From assembly GCA_043228905.1 (NCBI GenBank), contig JBHGNT010000158.1, positions 1-64,000 on the forward strand: DNA of 64,000 nucleotides, read 5' to 3'. Positions 12,083-24,377 of this stretch are shown here, piece by piece. Made by a program: the position numbers and the translations under genes. Every line of letters begins with the position of its first letter. Position 1 is the first letter of the stretch. This DNA comes from Azolla caroliniana. Lineage: Eukaryota; Polypodiophyta. The notes beneath the pieces are model-generated. The model did not search any database, was not told the origin of the DNA, and saw only the letters and a list, made by a program, of their open reading frames with translations.

Positions 12083-14386
12083 CTAGCTAGCACAAGCAAC
12101 TTTTGCAGCTCTAGAGCTCAAATCATCCCTTCGACCGCGGTTATTGTATGGTGTGCGAACTCCCAATCGAGGCACTGACTGGTAGTGTCCGAGCAGGGAC
12201 CTAAGCAATCTCAATGTGGTAACAGCATCTTCATTTTTATCTTCTAATTTATTAGATGTTCTATGAGAAGATTGTAAAGGAGTTTCTAAAGAAACCCTCC
12301 CACCCTTTAAAACAAGCTTCTCATCATTAACAGTATCAAGATTGCTCATGTTTGATAATTCAGTGGAATCTTCTGCAATACCTCTCTCTATGCTTGTAGT
12401 ACACCCTGACAATGAAGGGATACTTTCTGGACTCTTTTTTTTGCAATCTTTAGTCATCATCTCCGCTTTCTTTACAGCTTGACGAGGCATAACCTCAAAC
12501 ACAAACCTTCCGCCATTCCAAACTGTTGCTGAGATCTTGAATATCTCAAATCCAAGGTGGAGTCTATAGAACTTAAACAAGGGTACAGTGAAAGCCAAAG
12601 TTGCAATAGTGAACACTGCCTGGATGATACAATACATATACACTCGGTTCTCAGCACCAAGAAGACCACTTAGATACCACCATATATTATTGGCCCTTTC
12701 TGCCTTGCGCTTCAATTCCCTGTGCATACACATATAAAATAGCTTCTCAGTTTACCAGGAAAACCAATCCCAGAAAATTACATCTAATTCTCATATTTTC
12801 ATTAAGGGCATTGAGGTAAATCCAAGTACACAAGGTATAGAAACCTGTAGGAGGTCATTATCTCGGGGTCCTGTAGAATGCGTTGTCTCTTTATAACTTC
12901 CACAACAGCAAAATATAGAGCTTGCCAGATGCAATAAACCATCATTGGAATACAAAAGAGCCACAACCACAAGGTAGGGATGCTGTTTACCACAGGCCAT
13001 ACAGGTAAAGCTCCTATCTCTTCTGTTGAATTGAATGTGTTTGTGTCCCACCATCGGAGAATGAAGAATACAATTCCTGGCACATCAGAAAATTAAGTTA
13101 ACCATCCAGTAATGCCAGGTTAAGGTAAGCTAAAATTTGCCAATGATTAAGGGGAACGTAGAGTCTACCAGGTAGAAGATGAATGAGGACACTGATAGTT
13201 TTATCAATGGAGTTGAATACTAGACTACACCGCCAAACGATCAATGCCCATGCAAGCGGTCCCTACCAAAAGATTTCAGAAAACTTAAGAGGAGCCAATC
13301 GAGAACACATCACCATAGATATCATGTGATGCAATGGGATCTAATGTGATGTGAAAATGTGTAATTTGGATGCATATATACCTCAGAGAAGGAGAAACAT
13401 AGCATAAACAACCTCTTGTCCCTTGGGAAGAAAAGAAGCATGGTTACAAAGATGGCATTCGCATAATAGCAAAAGTCCTGAGGAGGATCAGAGCATTAAG
13501 ATTATGTTAAAAAATAGTGCAAGTTTCAAAAAGAAGGGAGAACATATTCATGAGGAAACCAAACAGATTACCAACAAGTAATAGTGCCATTTCTTGATAC
13601 GGTAATAGATCCACCGGAGAGGTACAACAAAGATGAAGAATAGGCAATAGAGCCGAGGAATGTCTTGAGGAACTGCAATAGGTTTATATGATTCTTTCAG
13701 TTAGTGGATAGACTCAGCAGATTGCAAGTGGTGAACTGGAAAATTATGTGGGTATTCTACTTACTGGATCCAAGAAGGTAGCAAAAGAGGCCAAAAAACA
13801 GAACACCAAGGCAGTAAGTAACCTATGACATGAGAAGACATTGCCAATCTAATCAATCATCTGCTTCTCATTGTTAAATGCAACTTGCTTGAAGCCGGTG
13901 GGTATAATGATGATGATTTTTCGCCATATTACATTGGAATCCAATCATGAAGCCGATTCCAGAGTTCTAGCATTCGTGACTGTGAAAACAAATATAAAAA
14001 AAATGAGGATGAGGACAGTGGGCCTACCTTGTTCAGAAGAACTTCGTATTTGTCCACATGTTTTACGATCTTCTCCACTTGCTCTGTGATAGCTGCGTGG
14101 GTTTTCATGGCGTGAATCTGGGGGGGGTTTCTCATGGAGAAAAAAGAAAAAAGAAGAAGATCTTTAAGACCAACAATAAAAAACAAAATGAAGAAGGAAG
14201 GAAGGAAGCTTTAGATCTGTAGACTCAAACAGATTGACGACTCGCAGTAAAGGAAGAGAAGGGCAGGAGATACAGAAGAAAGGAGATAGGATGTATGCTT
14301 ACCAGAGGTTTGGGGGAAGGAAGAGCGGAATGGCGTGGAGTGAGGAGAGGGGAGGGATTGTCCTTCTTCTTCTTGTTCACTGCCAT
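12083..14386 (-). CDS. GPC1: glycerophosphocholine acyltransferase 1 (DUF2838 family)
   Basis: Eight exons on the minus strand, all phases consistent, giving 463 residues: 14386-14303, 14117-14028, 13822-13765, 13672-13572, 13477-13382, 13262-13169, 13076-12845, 12719-12083. The family acylates glycerophosphocholine to lysophosphatidylcholine using acyl-CoA, in the ER, linking phosphatidylcholine turnover to resynthesis. Recognisable blocks in order are [99 protein letters not shown] and [18 protein letters not shown]. Several are hydrophobic, as expected of a multi-span membrane enzyme. The C-terminal tail after VMPRQ is about 120 residues and polar, so the protein is longer than Arabidopsis GPC1 (381 residues). 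The ATG at 14386 is followed by a short lysine-rich stretch (VNKKKK). The upstream leader is rich in GA repeats. Confidence 0.9.
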
Positions 14387-14479
14387 GGATGGGAGGGAAG
14401 AACAGGGGAAGGATTGTTTTTGTGATCTGCAGGAGCAGAGGATCTGGGTGAGAGTGAGTGAGAGTGAGTGAGTGAGTGT

Positions 14480-14481
14480 GC

Positions 14482-14540
<59 letters not shown>

Positions 14541-14580
14541 TAGATAGTATGGAATATTCTTCGGACACACAGTATATGAT

Positions 14581-14613
<33 letters not shown>
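14480..14613. repeat. GA and CT microsatellites in the GPC1 5' region
   Basis: A (GA)n tract at about 14486-14536, followed by GATA units, and a (CT)n tract at about 14581-14613. Together they can fold back on each other as GA/CT arms. They lie about 100-230 bp upstream of the GPC1 start codon. GA/CT tracts are common in plant core promoters, but function here is inference. Confidence 0.9.
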
Positions 14614-14616
<3 letters not shown>

Positions 14617-14734
14617 TCTCAGATTGATTTTTATGTGCTTTTTATGCGATTTGCTTCTTCTTTGTCCCCATCGGCTTTTCTTTTCTTTTTTTACATCTTC
14701 TCGCCTCCATCCATCCCATTCATTGCTCTTCGAT

Positions 14735-14975
14735 TCGCCCGCCCGCCCATTCCATTCATTACTTCGATTTGTCCATATAATTCATTCGCCCGCCCGTCCA
14801 TCCCATTCAATACTTCAATTTGTCCATATAATTCATTCCCCTGCCCGTCCATCCCATTCATTACTTCGATTTGTCCATATAATCCATTCACCCGCCCGCC
14901 CATCCATCCGATTCAGCGCTTCGATTTGCCTGTTCGTCCATCCGATCCATTGCTTCGATTTGCCCATACATTTGA
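14735..14975. repeat. 51 bp minisatellite, about four copies
   Basis: Units start near 14735, 14787, 14838 and 14889. Each contains CGCCCGCCCATCC, CCATTCATTACTTCGATTTG and TCCATATAATTCATT. The last unit is more diverged and leads into related TTCGATTTGCC phrases up to about 14975. Because 51 is a multiple of three, the array stays open in several frames and yields repetitive artificial peptides on both strands. Confidence 0.85.
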
Positions 14976-16958
14976 TTCATTGCGGGCAAGCAAATGGGCA
15001 TGCGAATGGATGGACCTTTCCCTCCTTCTTTTCCATCGTTACAACTTACTACCATGACCATCGTGCCTATCGTCGCCCTCACTTGTTGTCTCTCATACGT
15101 CCTCGCCCTTAATCGTCCCTCCCCTAGCTTTAGATCGGATCTCGATATCGTGGATCCACATTGCACGCATGATGAGTCTACCTTTACGATCTCATGTGGA
15201 GCCGTGTGAATTATAATTAATATATGGTATGTCACATGTGTGTGCCTCATGTGTGGTGGTAGTTTGAGATCATGTCATGGGTGGGCTTATGACTTGGATT
15301 GGATCATGCTCATGTGGATTTAAGTTGTTCATGATGACTTCATCACGGTATCAAGTGGCGACATATGAAAGAATATAATTGTTGGGTGTGTATGCTTAAT
15401 AACACATCCAAATGTTGATAATCTAAAACCTATTCGAATGGTTCTATTGATGTGTTGCCATATCTATAAAAGTTCTCATCACTATCAACATGTCAACAAA
15501 AGAGTTTGTGACAGTGTCTCGTTTTCAATGTTAATTTTTTTTCCAACCCTTCAATTGAACTTGTAAATCCCCGTTGGTTTGTTGGTGTGGTTTCCTCTCA
15601 AATTAAAACAATGGAAACTAATCCTAAGTAAATCATTTCCCTAGTTGAGTTTTAATCTAAGATGAAATAAAAAGGTTACCATTATTGGAATTCCACAAAT
15701 TCAAGTACATGCAAAAAACATGGCATCGCATTTGACATAAGCAAAGGTAGGCTTGCAATTTGCAACATTGAGGTTTTGGACCAAAAGTCCGAGCAACAAT
15801 TTTGATGTTTGTGGCTATAAAAAATCTTGAACACGAGGTTCTCATAGAATGATTGCCCACAATTGAATACGATAGTATATAACAAAGCTAAAAAGGTATC
15901 ATATTATAGTCTACGCATGTGATACTCCACAAGACTTATCTATAATGTACATTATCATGACGTATCTTAGATTCCATTATAGAAATTCAATTCAATAAAA
16001 CTCATCATTGCTTATCATTACTTGTAGGAGACTAGGTAATTGATTACATAGGATTTCCAATATACATTTTGGGATTAGATTTTTCCATAGTTATAGATTT
16101 ATTACTTCCATTTAAACAAAGTTTGTCAATCAATTATAACATCAATCTAGTCCCTTTTATTTTAAGAGCATCAAGACCAAGCCCAGGGTGACCACACAAC
16201 CTGAAACCTATTGTAGGCATTATTAGAAGGCCGATCGACCAGGTTTTTAGGCCATGAATACCTTGACAATAAGTTGAGTTAATTATTATAGGGTTCATCT
16301 TGAAGGAGATTTTTATGAGAACTTCAAAACTCTGATTACAGATCGTGCCATTCTTGTAAACTTGGACCGTTTGCTTTAATCCTTAATGCCCTTACAAACA
16401 GTTGCTCAAAACTTAGTATGGTAAGGGATGGCTTTGTTATATCCCTAGTATCACTATGAGTGCATCTAGAAGATAAAAGCAGAGATTACCCTGGGTGGTT
16501 TCTTCTCATAAATATATGCTTTGATCTTGGTCCCATACCTGTAAGATATGCTCCACGGTCCAACCAAATAACTATTTTAATCCTCCATGCACTCTTGCAT
16601 CACTTCACTTCACTTCACATGCAAATTAAAGAGCGTGATCTGAGATCACACAGACAATAATTCAGCATCCCATTTTGCATTTGAGTTTTAGAAAGCTTAT
16701 CAGCTTGGGCAGATGCCTCGTGTATACATTTATCAAATATTCAATATCTGTATGACAAATGTATGTATTAGTACACATTTGCATACACTAGCGTCTATTA
16801 GAGAAAATTGGCATCTCACACATGGCTATCCTTGTTCATCCCAAGGTTGGAAAACACCGCCACGATCTTGGTCTGATTGGATTAAATGCAACTTCCAATT
16901 AAGATATGCACATGAATTCTATTACATCACTATTTAATTAAATCAAATATTGTAACTG
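14976..16958. other. intergenic upstream of GPC1 and downstream of TGD2
   Basis: AT-rich. Several short frames (under 75 codons) show no domain. This stretch contains the GPC1 distal promoter on the left and the TGD2 terminator on the right. I see no element I can name. Confidence 0.5.
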
Positions 16959-19900
16959 TCAAGCATTCACTAGTCTACTTAATAGCTCAATAAGATGTTT
17001 TATTTCCCTCTGATTCTTGCCTTCTCCCATAAAGCTACTTGCATCCTTCAATTTATCCTGAATCATCAGACATTATCAAAGATTTAGGCATTAAACTATT
17101 TCCGAGCCAGAATAAACAACGTGCATAAATTTGGGTATATATTTTCACCAAACTAATTGATAGTCTAGCTCTGTAGCTCTGTAGCTCTGTAGCTCTGTAC
17201 ACATATTTCTCTCTGATTAGAAGTAAACATAAATCGAAAGAGAACAAAAACAATATGTGCTACAAATTGTCATACCCTGCCTGTTGATGAATTATGAATC
17301 AACGGATGAGATTGATATTGGAAGGGAGGGTTCGGTTTAACATTTACAGTTTTCTAAACCCACATCACATAAATAGTAGAACCCATATCTGATTTTCTTC
17401 CCATCCCCTAATTGGTTCAATCTCTTTAAACTCTCAGATTTATTTATATAATTAGCAGAACCACACCTAGATCACAGAATAGCTGAATTCATATTCAATC
17501 TCTTTAAACTCTCCGCTTTCTTCATATAATTAGCAGAACCCAAACCTAGATCACAGAATACCTGAATCCATATTTTATTTTTAACCTTTAATTCCATTTA
17601 ATTTCTTGGATATATTGATATAATCACACAACCCATACGTGATTTTGTCAAATGAAGCTAATTCCATGAACATCCCAGCTCAAGGCTTCTCTATTGATCT
17701 CCCTTGCAAGAGTGTGAGATCAAAATATCTGTTAACAACCTCAAATTATCCATATTCCAGGATTTTCTAGCCATACTGTGTGAAGGGCACACAAGGGGCA
17801 GGTAAATTTGCAACACAAACCCAATATTTTTAATGAATCAGGCAACGATTTGGGAAGGGTCAATGCTGATTCATAGTCTCCACAGTAAGCAGATATTCCC
17901 AAGCAGGACCCTGATAAAAGCAATAATGAAAAACCTCCACTTATACATGTAGAGCTTAATAAAGATACAGATTAAAAGAAGCCCTATAGCTTGGGACCTA
18001 AATGCTCTCATTGAAACACTCAAATGAAGCTATGGAATCTCAAATCAAGTCATCATGCTTTACAAGGTACGCCTCATATCAATATTATGCTTATGTCAAT
18101 ATATATATATATATATATATATATATTCTGCTGTACCAAAACTTTTCAAATATAGGTCTCTTAAAATAATAGACTGCCTCTTAATGTGGAAGCATAATAA
18201 CAGATATAGAAAGATAGTCCCGCATGTGATCATAAAAGAAATAGCATGTAGTAAGTTGCAGCTAAAGTAAACTAGAAGCCACTGAAAAGAATTTGTCCAG
18301 ACCATAGTTGCTTATCATTTGGCCAAAACAAAGTTTCAAATTTTCAAGCACATAGAGACAGAGGATCATAGGTTACTTATGCTGAGATTATGGTTGAGGT
18401 TGAGAGAGTTTAGAGAAGCGTTGTAGGCATTGGGCTACACTCAATAGTCAGTGAGTTGGCTGAAAAAGTGGCGTGATAAGAAATAGTAAATGATTGAGAT
18501 AGTTTATTTGCGAGTTCACATGAGAAGTGATCTACAAGAAATTGGAATCGATAACATGTCCCAGGATGTGTACACATAGAGATTTGAGTTTAGAAGACCA
18601 AAGACCAGCCTAAAACGAAGTTCTTGGTCTAAAAGAAACTATCCCAATGTAAGGTGAAATCCATACCCCAAATTGCTATCGACGTAGATGATCTTGTTAT
18701 CCACATAAATCATCCGTCTACAATCAATGGTCATAATTTAAGACTCGTTTGACCTCTAAGTCAGGATTCAACATCAAATGATCTACTCATGAAATTGTCA
18801 TTTCCTAAAATAACGCCAGCAGTTTCAGCTAACCTTGTTCATTCAACTGCAACAGTTACTTTAGGATTAGCTTTTTGCTCATTTCAACCAATGAGATCAT
18901 GTTGATTATGCCAAGAATGGATCAGCCCTGTTTATTGATGTGGGAATTCGGGAAATTTTCTATCTGGGGATTTGTTAATTTCCATTCATGACCACAGCCT
19001 GCTTTAAATCTGGGACCAATCATTAATCTTTTCTAGCAATATGAGATCTATTAAATTCAAGATTGTTGCAGTTCTTCTCTCCATTTTATAATGATGATTC
19101 AACTAGTGAAAAAGAGAGCTACAGTAAAATACTTGAGATCAAATAATTTTACCTCCAGGCTCTTTAATGTTGTTGTTAGTTTAGCCACCTCTTCTGAAAA
19201 ATGCACACTGTCTTCTGTTCTCAAACTTGACTTCCTGGGTGTAAAACATATACAGAAGTACCAAGTTAACAGTGGAGATCTTCTCTTTCAACTGAAATCA
19301 TAGAAGAGTCAGTCATAGCATTGTCACCTTATATTATAGGCAGTATGATTTAGGAGCTGAAGAAATTCTGTTACATCATTCAATGCTCCATTATTTTGCA
19401 ATGCTTCTATCACAGCTTCAGAGTCGTTTAGAAATGCTTCAGTCTGTAGAAAATTTCATATAAGAAAGAATTCCACAGATATTTTTCCTACATAACCCTT
19501 TTGCATTTCAAACAACGTACCCTCTGAAAGAGAGGCTTACAGTTATCAAGAGTTTCCGCAACTTGCTTTGCAGTTTTGAACAAGTCTGTTACATCCATGT
19601 CTTCTGACTTTTTTGCCATTTTGCCACAAAGTCCTATAAGCTCATCCATGCTCACTCCTTGCTTTCCTCTTATACTTCCCTTGTCACAAACAATGAGTCC
19701 TTCGGCAGGACAGTTGGGATGTAATGGTCCAAATGATGGATATGGGACTGGAATTACAGGCATGATGTCAATCATGGTTTCTCCAGCGAGCCCTGATTGA
19801 TTAACCTCAACTACTGCATTCCGAGGGATATAAACACTTGAATCTAAAACCTATAAAATTAGCAGGACAAGTAGATGGTTTTTGCATAGTGAATTTGAGG

Positions 19901-20952
19901 AAATTAAATAAATACAATCCACGAGCAAAAAAAAGCGTTTTGAGTTTACAAACTCCGAAAAAGAAAGCAAAGAGAAACCGTCGAATATTGCATAGGAAGA
20001 CAAACGCACTGGACAGATGATGGAAAATCAAGGACTTTCACTTTCCAGTCTCCACAATGATTCAGGAGGAACCGGAACATGAAATTCCTTTGGCCAATAG
20101 AATGTGATTTCAGTTGTGAATCCACAGGGCAAACACTAAATGGAGGAAATGTATCAAAAACATCAAATGAAATGCATTTTGTAGCAGCACATATAAATGG
20201 GAGCAGAGAATCAAAATCGCATGAGAAATGGGAGCAGATATAATATCTTCCGAATTTAAAAGAAAGTTCATCAAAGGAACTTGACACTTGGAGGCTAAAA
20301 TCCTTGCGTGAGCACAAGGCAAAGTCAAAGTGGACATGAAGGGAAAATCGAATTTTTGGAATTTCTACGTGCTAAACCTACAAAAAAGGAACAGAAATAC
20401 TTCTTTTGAAGACGTTGTAGTAAAAAAAAAAACAAAAAAAAAAAATGCAGGGAGAAACACCTGTATGTGAGTGTCAATGCGTTCAAGGCAAGGCCTGACA
20501 TGGACAACGCTTCCAACGTCAACACCACGAAGTTTGACGGGAGTCCCTGTGGTGATACCTGATGCGAGCGGGAACTCGACGATGAACTCGTACCGTGGGG
20601 GTCGCGAGGTGAGCTCAGAAGCTTTCTTCCACACGAATCTGAACCCCACGGCTAAGGAGGCCACTGCGAGAGTAATGCCGATGCTTCCTCCCACCACCTC
20701 TTCCTTGCGGATGCCATAACTGGACAAAGATTTCAGGAGCTGCGTGGTGGGAGGAATTTGCAGGGAAGCCCATGGCCGCCTTTCCTCGCCCTTCTCCGAC
20801 TTGGATTTCCTGCTCTCGGGTGTATCTTGGCACGCTTCTATGCGTCTATAACAAGGTCTAGGGTTAGGGTTAGAGTTAGGGTTAGGGTTAGGGTTAGGGT
20901 TAGGCGATCTGTTCTGGAGATGGAAGGTGTTGCTGTGCAGGCAGATCAGCAT
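16959..20952 (-). CDS. TGD2: TGD2-like chloroplast MCE-domain lipid transfer protein
   Basis: Five exons on the minus strand give 372 residues (Arabidopsis TGD2 is about 381): 20952-20461, 19850-19521, 19443-19328, 19234-19153, 17057-16959. TGD2 is the phosphatidic-acid-binding substrate subunit of the TGD1/2/3 importer in the chloroplast inner envelope, which brings ER-derived lipid in for galactolipid synthesis. Seen in order are an N-terminal presequence, one membrane span at about 87-107 (VVGGSIGITLAVASLAVGF) and the MCE domain at about 119-200 (GTPVKLRGVDVGSVV, then IPRNAVVEVNQSGL). After that come GPLHPNCPAEGLIVCDKG and a helical C-terminal region ending HLIELLSRLVNA. The last 33-codon exon sits beyond a 2.1 kb intron and fits phase and family C terminus. 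ATG 20952 is the only Met in the first exon. Residues 17-31 are a Pro-Asn repeat encoded by telomere-like DNA. Confidence 0.88.
17400..17600. repeat. tandem duplication inside TGD2 intron 4
   Basis: A unit of about 87 bp carrying TTCAATCTCTTTAAACTCTC, ATATAATTAGCAGAACC and CCTAGATCACAGAATA occurs about two to two and a half times with modest divergence. It is intronic, with no coding potential. Confidence 0.75.
20858..20904. repeat. telomere-like TTAGGG repeat within TGD2 exon 1
   Basis: About seven units of TTAGGG on the plus strand, two of them imperfect (one GAGTTAGG, one CTAGGG). Read on the minus strand in the TGD2 frame, each hexamer encodes Pro-Asn. The six-base unit differs from the seven-base TTTAGGG standard for plant telomeres, so this is interstitial simple sequence rather than a chromosome end. 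Confidence 0.9.
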
Positions 20953-21119
20953 TATTCCTTCTTTTTCTTTGGAAGCTGCATTTGGGCTGCTCCTTCCATG
21001 AAGGAGTGAGTGAGTAAATGAATGAATGAATGAATGGGTGTGTCGCTCGGATCAATTGCCCGGACGGATCGGCTGACCGGCCATCGCGGATTTTTTGTCT
21101 GCCCGATCGTGATCGGCCG

Positions 21120-21506
21120 AGGCCCTACCGTATCCATCCATTGGCAACCACACACTTTCTGTCAGCCACATTGACCAACACTTTGAGGATTACGTGGGCC
21201 CTTATCGTGTCTCGATCTGAGAATCGGTAGATGAAAATGTTCGATCAAGGCTCTGTCATGTCCGTCCATCAGCAACCACATACTTTTTCGTCCGCCTGAT
21301 TGATCAACGACTTGTGGATTACGTGGGTTCTTACCACATCTCAATATGAGAATCGTAGATGAAAAGTTCATCTGAGGCCTTGTCGTGTATCTCCATCAGC
21401 AACCACATACTTGTCCGTCTACCATATTGAGCGACACCCTGCAAATTACATGGGTTCGTACCACATCTCAATCTGAGAATTGTAGATGAAAAAGTTTGCA
21501 CATCAT
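21120..21506. repeat. about 128 bp tandem repeat, three diverged copies, upstream of TGD2
   Basis: Copies run roughly 21120-21248, 21249-21376 and 21377-21506. Each contains CATCAGCAACCACATACTT, GATTACGTGGG and CTGAGAATCGTAGATGAAAA with 10-25 percent differences. The array starts about 170 bp upstream of the TGD2 ATG and may overlap its distal promoter. Confidence 0.85.
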
Positions 21507-23897
21507 ATCCAATGAAGAAAATAAAATGCCATTGAGTGTTTTGACGACACTATGCAGTCGCGCATGAACATATGTTCTTCCGGTAGTTGGTAAGCATCGC
21601 ACGACTGCCCCTTCGAACTCATCTAGTATGCTAGAACTTCGAAACGTGAAAATAAAGATTTTGGGTTTTTAGTTTATAGTGATTGCGAGCTTATTTGTGA
21701 TTATGCTAGAAGTCTTGATTCTATGATTTGTCACTTGAAGAACAAGGGCCACTCTTCCTTGGATGGCAATTTGCATTGACTATAGTTTGAGACTCTCAAA
21801 GACATACTGTTTGTAGATTGTAGTGGAACTCATTGAATCATTTATATTCCACTATGTTGTTTGTGTTGTAAATGGATTTTAGTGATCTTGTAGCAAGGGT
21901 TTTATGAATTCAATACGAGAGTTTAATTGCATTCCATATGAATGGCTAGTTTTTAGTTTACTATCATATACACTGTCAAGTGATGGTGTCATGTTTGAAG
22001 ATCATGAAAGTACTAGGAAGGGTGGTAATGGGGATGCATTGAAATCCTTCATTTCATTAGTAATATGTTACATTCTTGAACGGGCCAATATAAAGTACTC
22101 ATAGATGCCCTTAGCAATGTATTGAAACCCCCCCCTCTTTCATTTGTTAGAGAATGGTATGTACACGGATGTAATACATGTAATATTTTAGGAAATGAGT
22201 GGACATACAATGTATATAATTGTAGCTGGTTGCTACATTGTGCAACTTAGAGAATGAATAAGTGGCTAAAGTTGGAATGTTATGTGGCAATCATGCAACG
22301 AACATAATACATGCACATTGACTTATAGTTTGGTATGACTTTCAACTCGCTCTATCTATCTATTCGGCACATGTTACCGCTCCCATCTATTGCCTCTACC
22401 GATCTCTTTCATACATAGCTTGACGTTGTCTCCAATTCTATGTGTTCTATTCAATCAATAACAATCTATCAATCTTTGTTTTCCAACAACATTTACTTGC
22501 ATAATAAAGGAGTTTTTTGGATGAGTTATCAATGTCACTTGAGCATTGTATCCGCATACATGTTAGGTTGTACAATGATTATGAGGTTCCACTCTCATTA
22601 AAAGTAGCAAGAGTAACGTGTCACACTTTATTCTTCCTTTATAGTGGGCACATTGATATATTGGAAGAATTTTACCAATGAAAAATGTCACCACCGTACA
22701 ACAACATCACATGTGACCCGGGGGCTCAAACCAATAACCACCTTAGTCCATTACAGTTTCATGTAATGTCTACACTTTAGCCATTAATATCACACTAGCT
22801 ATTGTTGTATCACCTCCATTAGTGTCACACCAGCAACAACCGTTATAACGTTTGCAAAATAATTATCGCAACATTTTATCTTTATGATTGAGCAATGAGC
22901 ATGCATATAACTAGGAGGTATTATAAATAGGGAAGTTCTAATATTGTCAAATCATTTCGAATCAAAGATCGGTTTTGGCTAAGGCATTTGATAATGATCT
23001 TATAAATCTCATTGTTCTTGTGCATACCATTCTAAAAGGAGTGCTCACCATTGTTAGAATATTTCGATGGTTTTGATGAGGGATTTCAAATTTGAAGATG
23101 TTGTTATTGTGTGGAATGATCAATAAGATGTGAAAGATTATGACAAAGAAAATTGTTTTGTTGCATTGATTTATGGGACAATATTTTGCCTCTTGCATGT
23201 GATTCCTTGGGATGAAGAAGCATTAACTGATTATTTATGATATAGGATTCATGGTGAAGTGAAAATTTTGCTTCTAATCTTTCACGAATTCCCAAATGTT
23301 GAGATGTCAAGCTCAAACTTATATATTGAAAGCACTCATTAAGGGCTTATCCATTGACTTAACAAAAGTGCAATGGTTTTGTATTATCATCACACTCACT
23401 CTTATATATCAATAAATTGACCCTAATTTGAATGTGTACTTACACATATGTTTTGGCTTTGAATGAGACATTGTCGGTGTAGACCCTTTGAGTGAGCAAC
23501 AAATGAGTACATATTGGATAAAGCCCCACCCATACAATACAACCATTGTCTACAATGCTTCTCATGTATTGGCTTTGAATCTGACATTGTTGGAGATGCA
23601 GAAAGGTTCATAGTAAGAAGGCTAAGAAGTGAAAACTCCAACAATGAAAGTGCGTCATGCACACTTCATGCAAAGAGGGGGAGGGGGGGGGGGTAATCAA
23701 ATCACAAGGTTCACAACTATTTACAAAGAAAGTAGGACCTACTATACACGACACCCATTATACATTGTCTTTGTCTAGGCAAACATGTGGGAAGATTCTC
23801 ATTGAGTGATTGAACACGGGGCGTGCTCATGGAAAGTCAGACGTACAAAGCATGTGTTAAGGTGGCCCGTTAACTGAGCGATAGACATGACATGCAT
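21507..23897. other. intergenic, no gene recognised
   Basis: AT-rich, with short frames only. A phrase around GGCTTTGAAT-GACATTGT occurs twice (about 23455 and 23570), which hints at another old local duplication. A G-rich run lies at 23678-23693. No retroelement domain is visible. Confidence 0.5.
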
Positions 23898-24087
23898 GCA
23901 TACATACATACATACATACATACATACATACATACATACGCAATGATCTCTAGCAATGCGAAAGAGAGCTCAGGCATATGGTGAGCAAAAACCACCGAAA
24001 TGATACATACATACATACATACGCAATGATCTCTAGCAATGCGAAAGAGAGCTCAGGCATATGGTGAGCAAAAACCACCGAAATGAT
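23898..24087. repeat. CATA microsatellite plus 83 bp tandem duplication upstream of H2A
   Basis: A (CATA)n tract runs about 23898-23940. It is followed by a 64 bp segment (23941-24004, from CAATGATCTCTAGC to CCACCGAAATGAT), a shorter ATAC tract, then a near-perfect second copy at 24024-24087. The whole array ends about 135 bp before the histone promoter element. Confidence 0.9.
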
Positions 24088-24222
24088 CATGCGGACGTCC
24101 ACGAGATTTCGAGACAGATATGTTTAGGCAGAGAGGCAAGGGTGTTTTTTTGGGGGGCTAATAATCTCTATTTGTGGTGGGGGAAACGAGAATAATAAAG
24201 CTCACAAGTAGGGAAGTAGCGG

Positions 24223-24239
24223 CCACGTCATCGATCCGG
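24223..24239 (+). promoter_or_regulatory. histone type I promoter element (hexamer plus reversed octamer)
   Basis: CCACGTCATCGATCCGG matches the plant histone type I element CCACGTCANCGATCCGCG (hexamer CCACGTCA joined to the inverted octamer) except at its last bases. In angiosperm histone genes this element drives S-phase expression through bZIP factors. It lies about 100 bp upstream of the TATA box and 250 bp upstream of the H2A start codon, the expected layout. Confidence 0.8.
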
Positions 24240-24338
24240 AGATAAACGATTGTGGGCCGTCGGATGGCGAACTCGGAAACCAAAGGTGTAGATGTAGCGG
24301 GACTGGTAGGACCGTCTCCTCCCCCGGATGCATCTCTC

Positions 24339-24348
24339 TATATATATA
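24339..24348 (+). promoter_or_regulatory. TATA box of the H2A gene
   Basis: The sequence TATATATATA lies about 125 bp upstream of the H2A ATG and downstream of the type I element. It is followed by a pyrimidine/purine-rich leader, so transcription probably starts near 24370. Confidence 0.65.
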
Positions 24349-24377
24349 CGCACAGAGAGACAGGCAGACAGAGAAGG

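Noticed and set aside
14549-15250. Frames of 120-187 codons on both strands with repeated Pro-Ser-Ile-Pro
   Set aside because: Translation of a 51 bp minisatellite whose length keeps all frames open.
20858-20904. Possible chromosome end or telomere fusion
   Set aside because: Only about 47 bp, imperfect, six-base unit, and embedded in a conserved gene.
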